Below are positions 42,613 through 49,217 of a stretch of 49,217 bases of DNA, in pieces. This DNA comes from Mariniphaga sp. (GTDB taxonomy: Bacteria > Bacteroidota > Bacteroidia > Bacteroidales > Prolixibacteraceae). The notes below the pieces were generated by a model. That model was given only the letters and a program-made list of their open reading frames with translations, had not been told where the DNA came from and ran no database searches. Where the stretch lies: positions 1 through 49,217 of the forward strand of contig JAAFHB010000011.1 of assembly GCA_010906965.1 (NCBI GenBank), read 5' to 3'. The number at the start of each line of letters is the position of its first letter. Within the stretch, counting starts at the first letter, position 1. Position numbers and translations under genes: made by a program.

Positions 42613-43773
42613 TTAATAACTCATTTCTACTATTTTTTCTACATCCGAAGGCTTTAAGCTTTGGCGTTCACCAAGTTTTTCCCAGCCACGGTCGGTAAAG
42701 CGTTTCGAGATATCCTGAGCAGTTCCTTTATATTCTTCTGTATACTTCGAAAGTTTTGTATCAACACCGAGTGACTGGAAAAACGCTTCCATTTTTTCAA
42801 TTGCAGTGTGCGCCTTTTCATCCAATGTACCTGAGGTAATTCCCCAAACCCGTTCACCAAACTGTGCCAGTTTTTCCTTTTTGTTTTCGAAACTATATTT
42901 GTAATGACTTGGTGCAATAATAGCGAGCGTTCTGGCATGATCAATACCAAATTTGGCAGTTAATTCATGTCCCATCATATGAACCGCCCAATCCTGTGGT
43001 ACGCCACATCCGATCAAACCGTTCAATGCCATTGTTGCACTCCACATCAGGTTCGACATGGCCTCATAATCAGCAGGATTTGCATATGCTTTAGGGCCCT
43101 CTTCCACCAATGTTTGCAAAATTGATTCAGCAAACCGGTCCTGCAAAGGTGCATTGGCCGGATAGGTCATATATTGCTCCATTGTATGCATAAAGGCATC
43201 TACCACTCCATTTGCTACCTGACGTTTGGGTAATGAGGAAGCTGCATCGGGTAACAAAAATGAAAATACAGGAAATGTCAACGGACTTGAAAATGCAAAC
43301 TTCTCGTGCGTAGCTTCACGTGTTATTACTCCACCCGAGTTCATCTCCGAGCCCGTTGCTGGCAATGTAAGAACGGCACCAAAAGGTATAGCGGCTTTCA
43401 CCGGTTTGCGTTTCGACAGTATTTCCCATGGATCGTTACCATTGAAGAGTACTGCTGCCGCAATAAATTTGGTGGCATCAATCACAGAGCCGCCGCCTAC
43501 TGCCAGCAAAAAATCAATTTTTTCAGCTTTGATAAGTTCCACTGCTTTCATCGCTGTTTCGTACCTTGGATTTGGTTCGATACCACTAAACTCCACTACA
43601 TCAAAGTTTTTGAGTGCGTCTTTAATTGCCGTGTGTACGCCATTTTTAAAGATACTGCCGCCACCATAGATCATCAAAACTTTTTTATTTGCAGGGATCT
43701 GGACTGCCAATTTAGCAAGTTGGTCTTTTCCGAAAATTATTTTGACCGGATTAAAAAATTCAAAATTATTCAT
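42613..43773 (-). CDS. Iron-containing (group III) alcohol dehydrogenase
   Basis: This 386-residue cytosolic enzyme is of the YqhD/BdhA type and reduces aldehydes or ketones with NAD(P)H. It has G-G-G-S-V-I-D-A-T-K at about 95, T-L-P-A-T-G-S-E-M-N, and the metal-binding region A-V-H-M-M-G-H-E-L-T-A-K-F-G-I-D-H-A. The ATG at 43773 was chosen; the longer frame would use TTG. It lies 18 bases after the quinone-reductase-like gene, so both are probably one transcript. Confidence 0.93.
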   Translation of the reverse strand: MNNFEFFNPVKIIFGKDQLAKLAVQIPANKKVLMIYGGGSIFKNGVHTAIKDALKNFDVVEFSGIEPNPRYETAMKAVELIKAEKIDFLLAVGGGSVIDATKFIAAAVLFNGNDPWEILSKRKPVKAAIPFGAVLTLPATGSEMNSGGVITREATHEKFAFSSPLTFPVFSFLLPDAASSLPKRQVANGVVDAFMHTMEQYMTYPANAPLQDRFAESILQTLVEEGPKAYANPADYEAMSNLMWSATMALNGLIGCGVPQDWAVHMMGHELTAKFGIDHARTLAIIAPSHYKYSFENKKEKLAQFGERVWGITSGTLDEKAHTAIEKMEAFFQSLGVDTKLSKYTEEYKGTAQDISKRFTDRGWEKLGERQSLKPSDVEKIVEMSY

Positions 43774-43791
43774 ATTCAATTCTTTTTAAAA

Positions 43792-44790
43792 TTATTTTAC
43801 TTCAACTATTAATTTACCAAGATTTTTTCCTTCGAAAAGCGCAATAAAAGCCTCCGGAAGTTTCTCAAACCCGTGGTAGGTTGTATTTGTGTATTTGAGC
43901 TGACCGCTACCGACCCATTCAGCTAAAGCTTTAAATCCTTCCGGAAACCTTGATGCGTAATTACTTACAATAAAGCCTTGCATCAACGCGCTCTTTTTAA
44001 GTATGGTGGGCTGAATGCGGGGACCTACAGGCTGAGAAGTTGCATTGTAAAGCGAGATCTGGCCGCAAATTATAATTCGGGCACCTTTATTGATTTGAGA
44101 AATCACGGCATCCGAAATTTCACCACCAACATTGTCAAAATAAACATCCACTCCATCCGGGCAGACGGCGGCAAGTACTCCCGCAATATTTGTTTCTGTT
44201 TTATAATTGATTGCTGCATCAAATCCTAAATCATTAATCAGGTAGTCAACCTTCGACTGATCGCCGGCAATACCAACAACACGACAGCCTTTGATTTTAG
44301 CAATCTGTCCGACGACGATACCTACTGCACCAGCGGCTCCTGAAACCACCACTGTTTCACCTTTTTGAGGCTTACCAATGTCCAGCAAACCAAAATAGGC
44401 AGTCATGCCAGGCATTCCAAGGATACCAAGGTAATAGCTTAACGGAGCAATATTCCCGTCAATCACCTGCAATCCGGCTGCGTCAACAACCATCTGATCC
44501 TGCCAGGGAACCATGCCCAGTACAAAGTCACCAGCCTTAAATCCTTCCGCCCTGCTTTCGACCACCTGGGCTACTCCTCCTCCCATAACTGGCTCACCTA
44601 CTGCGAAGGGTGCCACATACGATTTGGCTTCACTCATTCGTCCGCGCATGTAAGGATCCACCGAAAAGGTGTGTGCCTTCAAACGAACAGTTCCTTTCGC
44701 AAGTTCCGGGATTTCAATGGTTAGTATTTCAAAATTTGCAGAGGTAGGAACACCCACCGGCCTCGATTTCAATACTATCTGTTGTATCAT
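43792..44790 (-). CDS. NADP-dependent MDR oxidoreductase (CurA/leukotriene-B4-dehydrogenase type)
   Basis: This 332-residue medium-chain dehydrogenase/reductase without zinc ligands starts I-Q-Q-I-V-L-K-S-R-P-V-G, typical of the CurA/YncB branch that reduces alkenals and alkenones. The NADPH site S-G-A-A-G-A-V-G is at about 150-158. The ATG at 44790 was chosen rather than a GTG at 44811 because homologues start there. Together with the alcohol dehydrogenase it may remove reactive aldehydes and enones. Confidence 0.92.
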   Translation of the reverse strand: MIQQIVLKSRPVGVPTSANFEILTIEIPELAKGTVRLKAHTFSVDPYMRGRMSEAKSYVAPFAVGEPVMGGGVAQVVESRAEGFKAGDFVLGMVPWQDQMVVDAAGLQVIDGNIAPLSYYLGILGMPGMTAYFGLLDIGKPQKGETVVVSGAAGAVGIVVGQIAKIKGCRVVGIAGDQSKVDYLINDLGFDAAINYKTETNIAGVLAAVCPDGVDVYFDNVGGEISDAVISQINKGARIIICGQISLYNATSQPVGPRIQPTILKKSALMQGFIVSNYASRFPEGFKALAEWVGSGQLKYTNTTYHGFEKLPEAFIALFEGKNLGKLIVEVK

Positions 44791-44877
44791 CTGTTTTAAA
44801 TTATTATACACGAATATAACATCTTTGACAGACTATTGTTGTTGGATTTGTATTGTGTTTTTGTCAGGAATTATATT

Positions 44878-44911
44878 AATACCAGGCATTTTAACGAAAT
44901 ACCGGGTATTT
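44878..44911. promoter_or_regulatory. Possible operator: repeated ATACCnGG element upstream of the MDR/ADH pair
   Basis: The perfect 15-base palindrome AAATACCGGGTATTT (44897-44911) is preceded 20 bp earlier, about two helical turns, by the half-similar ATACCAGGCATTTT (from 44879). It lies about 90-120 bases upstream of the MDR gene. A TATATTCG element (44811-44818, minus strand) may be its promoter. Confidence 0.45.
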
Positions 44912-45032
44912 ATATAGAAAAGATTAAATGGATAATGCAGTAATAATATCCAGATTGAATCAATGTTGATGGATGGGCTGTTGATCTAAAGATGTCCGTG
45001 TTTAAGTTTTGTCTCCGGACGATAAATGTTTT

Positions 45033-46052
45033 TCAAGGAGTTGATTTTCGCTTATCAGTTGTTGTAATTTCAGCGGTAACAATTTCGGACAACTCCTCCT
45101 TTGATGGAATAACCAATTGATAAAGTGTTGAGAAGATTTGTTTGCGATCGTTCAGCTGTGAATATTTTACTTCTGTTTCCCCATTGTGCGAGCAAATTAA
45201 TATTCCAAATGTCGGATTATCATCTTTTGGTTTAATCTTGTCATCATACATCTGCACATAGCGATCCAATATCAGTTCATCTTCACTTGTAATTTCGCCC
45301 AATCTTAAATTTACGAGTACGAAACAGCGCAACAGGTAATTATAATACACGAGATCGATGTGGTAATGCTCGTTTTGTTCGGTTGCGACATGTTTTTGAC
45401 GGGTCACAAAGCAAAACCCATTGGCAAGTTCGAGCAGATAATCATGAATTCTATCTAAAATTGCCTGCTCCAACTCATGTTTGGGAATTAAATTAAGATT
45501 CTTAAAGTCTAAGAATTCAAGTAAAAAAGGATCACGGAACAAATCAGATGGTTTGCATTGTAATTCGTCTAAAGTAAGTCCATCGCTCACAGCATCTTTC
45601 AGACTACCGCCATGTGTCCTACTGTAATATTTGGATTCAATCTGCTGTGACAATTGCTGCACACTCCAGTGATTATCTGCTGCTTTGTTCATATAGAAAA
45701 TTTGTGCCTGTTCTTCTTCATCAATAATTAATCGGTAATGCGACCAACTCAATTGCGTTCGCAGCACATTCAAAATCGGGAAAGTGCTAAAAAAACGTCG
45801 CATATACATCAGGTTACTAACATCGAAACTGTTTCCAAAATCGCCTGATAATAACGCCCCCAGACTTTCCGTTAGAATTTCCCCAATATCGATCTGTTCT
45901 TTTCTTTTTTCTTCTTCTTCAAAAATACGCTTACCTATCTGCCAGTAGGTTTTAACCACCGCGAAATTGTCGGACTTATAAATATCAGTACGTGATCTTT
46001 CAATCAGTATTTTAATTTCTGAATAAAATTCATTTTGAAGTGAAAAATCCAC
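45033..46052 (-). CDS. DUF1016 / YhcG-family PDDEXK-fold protein with an altered active site
   Basis: This 339-residue protein has the N-terminal DUF1016_N domain (F-A-V-V-K-T-Y-W-Q-I-G-K-R-I, L-S-W-S-H-Y-R-L-I-I) and the C-terminal nuclease-like domain (Y-H-I-D-L-V-Y-Y-N). In typical members the catalytic strand reads L-I-D-L-K or V-E-L-K and is followed by H-Q-D-I-G-Q-M-D-M-Y; here it reads L-V-N-L-R and S-E-D-E-L-I-L-D-R-Y, so both the acid and the Lys are replaced. The start codon is GTG at 46052. Such proteins often sit near restriction systems; none is seen here. Confidence 0.9.
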   Translation of the reverse strand: MDFSLQNEFYSEIKILIERSRTDIYKSDNFAVVKTYWQIGKRIFEEEEKRKEQIDIGEILTESLGALLSGDFGNSFDVSNLMYMRRFFSTFPILNVLRTQLSWSHYRLIIDEEEQAQIFYMNKAADNHWSVQQLSQQIESKYYSRTHGGSLKDAVSDGLTLDELQCKPSDLFRDPFLLEFLDFKNLNLIPKHELEQAILDRIHDYLLELANGFCFVTRQKHVATEQNEHYHIDLVYYNYLLRCFVLVNLRLGEITSEDELILDRYVQMYDDKIKPKDDNPTFGILICSHNGETEVKYSQLNDRKQIFSTLYQLVIPSKEELSEIVTAEITTTDKRKSTP

Positions 46053-46191
46053 GGTTTGTAAAGATGAAATATTGTTCTACTTACCATTAAATGCCTTTAA
46101 ATACTGTTTATACCCTTTTTACTGAAATAGGTTTCACAAATCACAAAAAATAGATATCACATATTAAATTTGCCAATAGTTTTTTAGCTAA

Positions 46192-47007
46192 TTATAAATC
46201 TTTCATCTTCGCAAGCTCCTGTTGCATTTTCGTTACCACGGCACTCAGTTTTTGTACATTCAGTACGTCCGGCTCCGGAAGTTCGAACGAGAGGAAACCC
46301 AATGCACGCCAAATCTCAAGCACAGAAGTGTTTTCAATCATATAAGGTTCATATTCCGGGTTATCCGATTTCAACTGTAATTGGTTTTCGCCAGCGAGGA
46401 AGATGCGCTTGTAAACAATACCTTCATCGGAGGTGATCAGAACGTAGGGTTTGCCCTCGCGGATGTCGGCAATCTCCTCCACATAATCGCAAAAGATATA
46501 CGAACCTGGAGTCAGTGGCAACATGCTGTCGCCTTTTAATTGAAAAACCCGGTAACTTCGCCCTTGCGACAACTCAGCTACCGGCATCGAAAAGTGGGGC
46601 AACTTTCCGATGTAACCGGCATCGGCGCGACCATTAAGATACCCCGCCGAAGCTTTCACCGGAACAATTGAAATCAGCTCATCATTTTCAGGCGTTACCA
46701 CCACACTCAGCACCTTTAGCGCCTTACCAATAAAATCATTTTCATCTCCGGTCTTCCTTTTTTTGTCGTCTGTCGTCTGACTTCCAATTTCCAACTCCTT
46801 TTGTGAAAGATCAACCGCCAGCAAATGATCCATGCTCACCTCAAAGATTTCAGCCATGCGTCCGATAATTGAAAGTTTAGGTACGCCCCTTCCCTCTTCA
46901 TACGAGCCAATCAGCGACCGTTTCGAATCCAACAAACCGGCCAACTGCTCCTGCGTCATCGCGCGCTTCTTCCGCAAAAATTTTATATTTTCTTTCAGGT
47001 AGATCAT
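46192..47007 (-). CDS. XRE-family repressor with S24 (LexA/CI-like) peptidase domain
   Basis: This 271-residue regulator has an XRE helix-turn-helix at about residues 6-62 (L-R-K-K-R-A-M-T-Q-E-Q-L-A) and a C-terminal S24 domain. The likely catalytic Ser161 lies in K-G-D-S-M and Lys200 in I-V-Y-K-R-I. An Ala121-Gly122 pair in V-K-A-S-A-G-Y stands 40 residues before the Ser, the expected place of the autocleavage site. The ATG at 47007 was chosen because homologues start at the HTH; a GTG at 47055 would add 16 residues. It is divergent from the radical-SAM repair pair, across a 37-bp palindrome. I infer a DNA-damage-responsive repressor of itself and the repair genes. Confidence 0.9.
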   Translation of the reverse strand: MIYLKENIKFLRKKRAMTQEQLAGLLDSKRSLIGSYEEGRGVPKLSIIGRMAEIFEVSMDHLLAVDLSQKELEIGSQTTDDKKRKTGDENDFIGKALKVLSVVVTPENDELISIVPVKASAGYLNGRADAGYIGKLPHFSMPVAELSQGRSYRVFQLKGDSMLPLTPGSYIFCDYVEEIADIREGKPYVLITSDEGIVYKRIFLAGENQLQLKSDNPEYEPYMIENTSVLEIWRALGFLSFELPEPDVLNVQKLSAVVTKMQQELAKMKDL

Positions 47008-47060
47008 ATATTGCTTCGATTTGAGATTTTGAGTATTGTTAATATCTTTTTCCACTTCAA

Positions 47061-47097
47061 ACCACGAAATTGCTAATAATATTAGTATTTTCGTGGT
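47061..47097. promoter_or_regulatory. 37-bp near-perfect palindrome, probable operator of the XRE-S24 repressor
   Basis: The left arm ACCACGAAATTGCTAATA and the right arm TATTAGTATTTTCGTGGT surround a central A at 47079; 16 of 18 positions pair. The outer 9 bp (ACCACGAAA/TTTCGTGGT) and the inner CTAATA-A-TATTAG are perfect. It sits in the divergent gap, 24 bases before the repair gene ATG at 47122. A TATTTTCG element (47086-47093) lies inside it. Confidence 0.85.
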
Positions 47098-47121
47098 GAA
47101 ATTACAGAAAAATTCGTTATT

Positions 47122-48441
47122 ATGAATGAAACTGTCCAGGAAAAACTAAATATATTAGCAGATGCTGCCAAGTACGACGTATCGTGCGCATCAAGCGGAA
47201 ACAACCGCAGCAACACACAGGGCGGAATTGGAAATGCTGTTAACAGCGGAATTTGTCACAGTTTTACTGATGATGGTCGTTGCGTTAGCTTGCTAAAAGT
47301 GCTGATGACCAACCACTGCATTTACGACTGTGCCTACTGCATCAACCGCCGCACCAACGACCGGCCGCGTGCCACGCTCACGGTTGAAGAGCTGGTCGAT
47401 CTCACCATTGGTTTTTATCGGCGTAATTACATCGAAGGGCTGTTTCTAAGTTCCGGCGTAATTAAAAACCCCGATTATACGATGGAACGGATGATGCTGG
47501 TGGCTAAAAAACTGAGGACCGAAGAACGTTACAACGGCTACATTCACATGAAAGCCATACCGGGAGCAAGTCCGGAACTGCTCAATGAAGCTGGAATATA
47601 TGCTGACAGGTTAAGCATAAACATCGAAATTCCTTCCAATCCTGAGTTAAAACGGCTGGCGCCCGACAAGAGCTATAAAGATATTTACGGTCCGATGAAC
47701 CTCATCAAAGACAATATCCTGGTGAACAAGGAAGAGCGTCAGAAATTCCGTCACACACCCGCGTTTGCCCCGGCAGGACAAAGTACTCAGCTTATTGTGG
47801 GTGCCACGCCCGAAAATGACCGGCAGATATTGAGCCTTGCATCCGATTTGTATAGTGGTCAGCGACTGAAACGGGTTTATTACTCGGGTTACCTGCCCGT
47901 AAACGAATACGACAAAAGGTTGCCTGCACTTCAGTCTCCGCCGCTTGTACGCGAAAACCGTCTTTACCAAAGCGACTGGCTGATGCGTTTCTACCGGTTT
48001 ACCGCCGATGAAATCCTTACGCCGGATCAGCCTTTCCTTGATCTGGAAATTGATCCAAAGCTTGCTTATGCACTTCGTAACCTCCAGCTATTCCCTATCA
48101 ATGTGAACACTGCCAGTTACAATATGATCCTGCGTGTACCGGGAATTGGGGTACAATCGGCACAACGGATTATTGAGGCGCGAAAATTCAGAAAACTGAC
48201 CACACAAAACCTGACCAAAATCGGGGTGGTGATGAAGCGCGCCAAATACTTCATTATTAGCAATGAACTCCCGTCATCAGTATTCGATTTACCTTCGGAA
48301 ACGTTGAGAAGACAGATTCTGCTAAATGAAAAACCAAAAAGGATATCGCAACCCGATACCCAATTAAAACTCTTTTCGTTTGGTGAAGTGGTTCAACTGC
48401 CTTCGCCGGTCAGCGTGTCTAACAAAATATTAACCGCGTGA
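47122..48441 (+). CDS. Putative DNA modification/repair radical SAM protein (TIGR03916-type)
   Basis: This 439-residue protein has the radical-SAM cluster motif N-H-C-I-Y-D-C-A-Y-C at about 64-73 (C66, C70, C73), a TIM-barrel core, and a C-terminal helix-hairpin-helix (V-N-T-A-S-Y-N-M-I-L-R-V-P-G-I-G-V-Q, about 328-345) that would bind DNA. This matches the family called putative DNA modification/repair radical SAM protein, which is usually encoded beside a DUF4130/UDG-type partner. The partner gene follows 10 bases downstream. The chemistry is not known. The position opposite a LexA-like repressor fits a damage response. Confidence 0.93.
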   Translation: MNETVQEKLNILADAAKYDVSCASSGNNRSNTQGGIGNAVNSGICHSFTDDGRCVSLLKVLMTNHCIYDCAYCINRRTNDRPRATLTVEELVDLTIGFYRRNYIEGLFLSSGVIKNPDYTMERMMLVAKKLRTEERYNGYIHMKAIPGASPELLNEAGIYADRLSINIEIPSNPELKRLAPDKSYKDIYGPMNLIKDNILVNKEERQKFRHTPAFAPAGQSTQLIVGATPENDRQILSLASDLYSGQRLKRVYYSGYLPVNEYDKRLPALQSPPLVRENRLYQSDWLMRFYRFTADEILTPDQPFLDLEIDPKLAYALRNLQLFPINVNTASYNMILRVPGIGVQSAQRIIEARKFRKLTTQNLTKIGVVMKRAKYFIISNELPSSVFDLPSETLRRQILLNEKPKRISQPDTQLKLFSFGEVVQLPSPVSVSNKILTA

Positions 48442-48451
48442 TTTCATTTCC

Positions 48452-49213
48452 ATGCTTTTAGTTTACGACGGAACATTTGAAGGATTTCTTACAGTGGTGT
48501 TTGAATGTTACAGCCGTAAACTGGAACCCACAAATATCTGTGCGGAGAAAAATCTTCAGGAGACATTATTTATCGGGAAAGAATACATCCGCACCGAGAC
48601 ATCTCATTCCGACCGTGTGTGGATAGGGCTTCAGCAAAAGCTAAGTCCCGAACTGAAACAGTTGCCCTATTCTGCATTTCTTTCGGGTGAAGCGGGCATT
48701 GAAATGGCACTATTGAATTTTATCCGGATGGCTTTTGCGTCGCCCGTTCACATCGAGGGTAACTTTGGAGATATGGATGTGTTGATGGTGCGGAAAGCTG
48801 CCCGCCGTGTGATGCAGGAAGCCAGGCGCATGTTGCAGTTCATCCGGTTTCAGCGCACGCTCGACGACATTTACTTTGCCCCGATCAGTCCCGATTACGA
48901 TGTGATAGCCATGACGCTCAAACACCTGAAAGCGAGATTTGCCGACCAGTTGTGGCTTGTTTACGACTTGAAACGTGACTACGGATTTTTTTACAACCTG
49001 AAATCTGTTGAAGAGGTAACACTCAACGAAAAGTCGTTCAACACGAGTAGTGGCGCCGTACCACTTAACTTATTACAGGAAGAGGAAGCAGTTTATCAAT
49101 CAATGTGGAAGGGCTATTGCCAGAATATAACGATACACGAGCGGCTGAACCCTAAACTTCAAAAGCAGCACATGCCCATACGGTACTGGAAATTTTTGCC
49201 GGAGAGGATGTGA
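48452..49213 (+). CDS. TIGR03915 / DUF4130 family putative DNA-repair protein
   Basis: This 253-residue protein belongs to the family always found next to the radical-SAM protein (TIGR03915, DUF4130). It starts L-L-V-Y-D-G-T-F-E-G-F-L-T-V-V-F, as the family does, and ends with an H-M-P-I-R-Y-W-K-F-L-P-E-R stretch. In many relatives this part is fused to a uracil-DNA-glycosylase (UdgX-like) domain; here the stop at 49211 comes before any such domain. The window ends 4 bases later, so a separate UDG gene could follow. Confidence 0.9.
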   Translation: MLLVYDGTFEGFLTVVFECYSRKLEPTNICAEKNLQETLFIGKEYIRTETSHSDRVWIGLQQKLSPELKQLPYSAFLSGEAGIEMALLNFIRMAFASPVHIEGNFGDMDVLMVRKAARRVMQEARRMLQFIRFQRTLDDIYFAPISPDYDVIAMTLKHLKARFADQLWLVYDLKRDYGFFYNLKSVEEVTLNEKSFNTSSGAVPLNLLQEEEAVYQSMWKGYCQNITIHERLNPKLQKQHMPIRYWKFLPERM

Positions 49214-49217
49214 TTGA

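Noticed and set aside
43226-43812. Long open frames antisense to the alcohol dehydrogenase gene
   Set aside because: They mirror codon bias of the dehydrogenase and have no domain likeness.
1-49217. Search for CRISPR arrays, tRNA, rRNA, insertion sequences and known riboswitches
   Set aside because: No regular repeat-spacer pattern, no cloverleaf, no transposase frame and no cobalamin or TPP core was recognised by eye.

Overview
The window looks like chromosomal DNA of a Bacteroidota bacterium, most likely from the Bacteroidales/Marinilabiliales side; family-level placement is a guess. The signs are promoters of the TAnnTTTG type with no clear Shine-Dalgarno sequences, TonB-dependent receptors with a CarboxypepD-like N-terminal domain, DUF5777 and PepSY-like proteins, YugP-type metallopeptidase, and lipoproteins with short signal peptides ending in a Cys. 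No phage, transposase, CRISPR array, tRNA or rRNA was seen. Gene density is normal. The ends are intergenic (left) and just past a stop codon (right).

Layout. 0.2-3.6 kb: a YugP-like peptidase, a small secreted protein, a DUF502 membrane protein, and a cupin + ferredoxin-like pair. 3.6-6 kb: a divergent Crp/Fnr regulator (HcpR-like) in one transcription unit with pabB and pabC. 6.1-10.6 kb: a second Crp/Fnr regulator, then a row of three heme-c lipoproteins, a DUF5777 beta-barrel, a YceI protein and an OB-fold protein. 10.7-13.8 kb: GH16-like lipoprotein, type II NADH dehydrogenase, small outer-membrane barrel. 14-19.2 kb: a TolC/adaptor/RND tripartite efflux operon. 19.2-19.5 kb: a cluster of extragenic palindromes. 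19.6-24.7 kb: PepSY-like protein, TonB-type outer-membrane receptor, and a two-component system. 24.8-25.4 kb: a RelE-like toxin-antitoxin pair. 25.4-30.7 kb: a two-gene ABC exporter and a glycosyltransferase. 30.8-33.4 kb: a beta-propeller protein translationally coupled to an unusual ferredoxin/flavin oxidoreductase. 33.6-41.2 kb: late heme biosynthesis (hemN, hemG, hemH) in one run with an MFS transporter and a TonB receptor. 41.4-44.8 kb: a lipoprotein and an alcohol dehydrogenase/quinone-reductase pair. 45-49.2 kb: a DUF1016 protein, an XRE-S24 (LexA-like) repressor, and divergently the radical-SAM DNA-repair pair of the TIGR03916/TIGR03915 type.

How they fit together. The strongest regulatory signal is a pair of Crp/Fnr-type operators with the common core GTnAC-N4-GTnAC (dyads at 3664-3683 and 6721-6734). 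Each lies with its centre 30.5 bp before the first base of a perfect TAnnTTTG element, the geometry of a class II activator site. One serves the ferredoxin/cupin genes and also overlaps the regulator's own promoter, and the other serves the cytochrome lipoprotein row. This suggests that the 2.3-10.6 kb region is an anaerobic or nitrosative-stress redox island. The late-heme run with its own outer-membrane receptor and carrier suggests porphyrin or heme-precursor salvage. The right end looks like a damage-responsive DNA-repair locus, with a 37-bp near-perfect palindrome between the LexA-like repressor and the repair genes.
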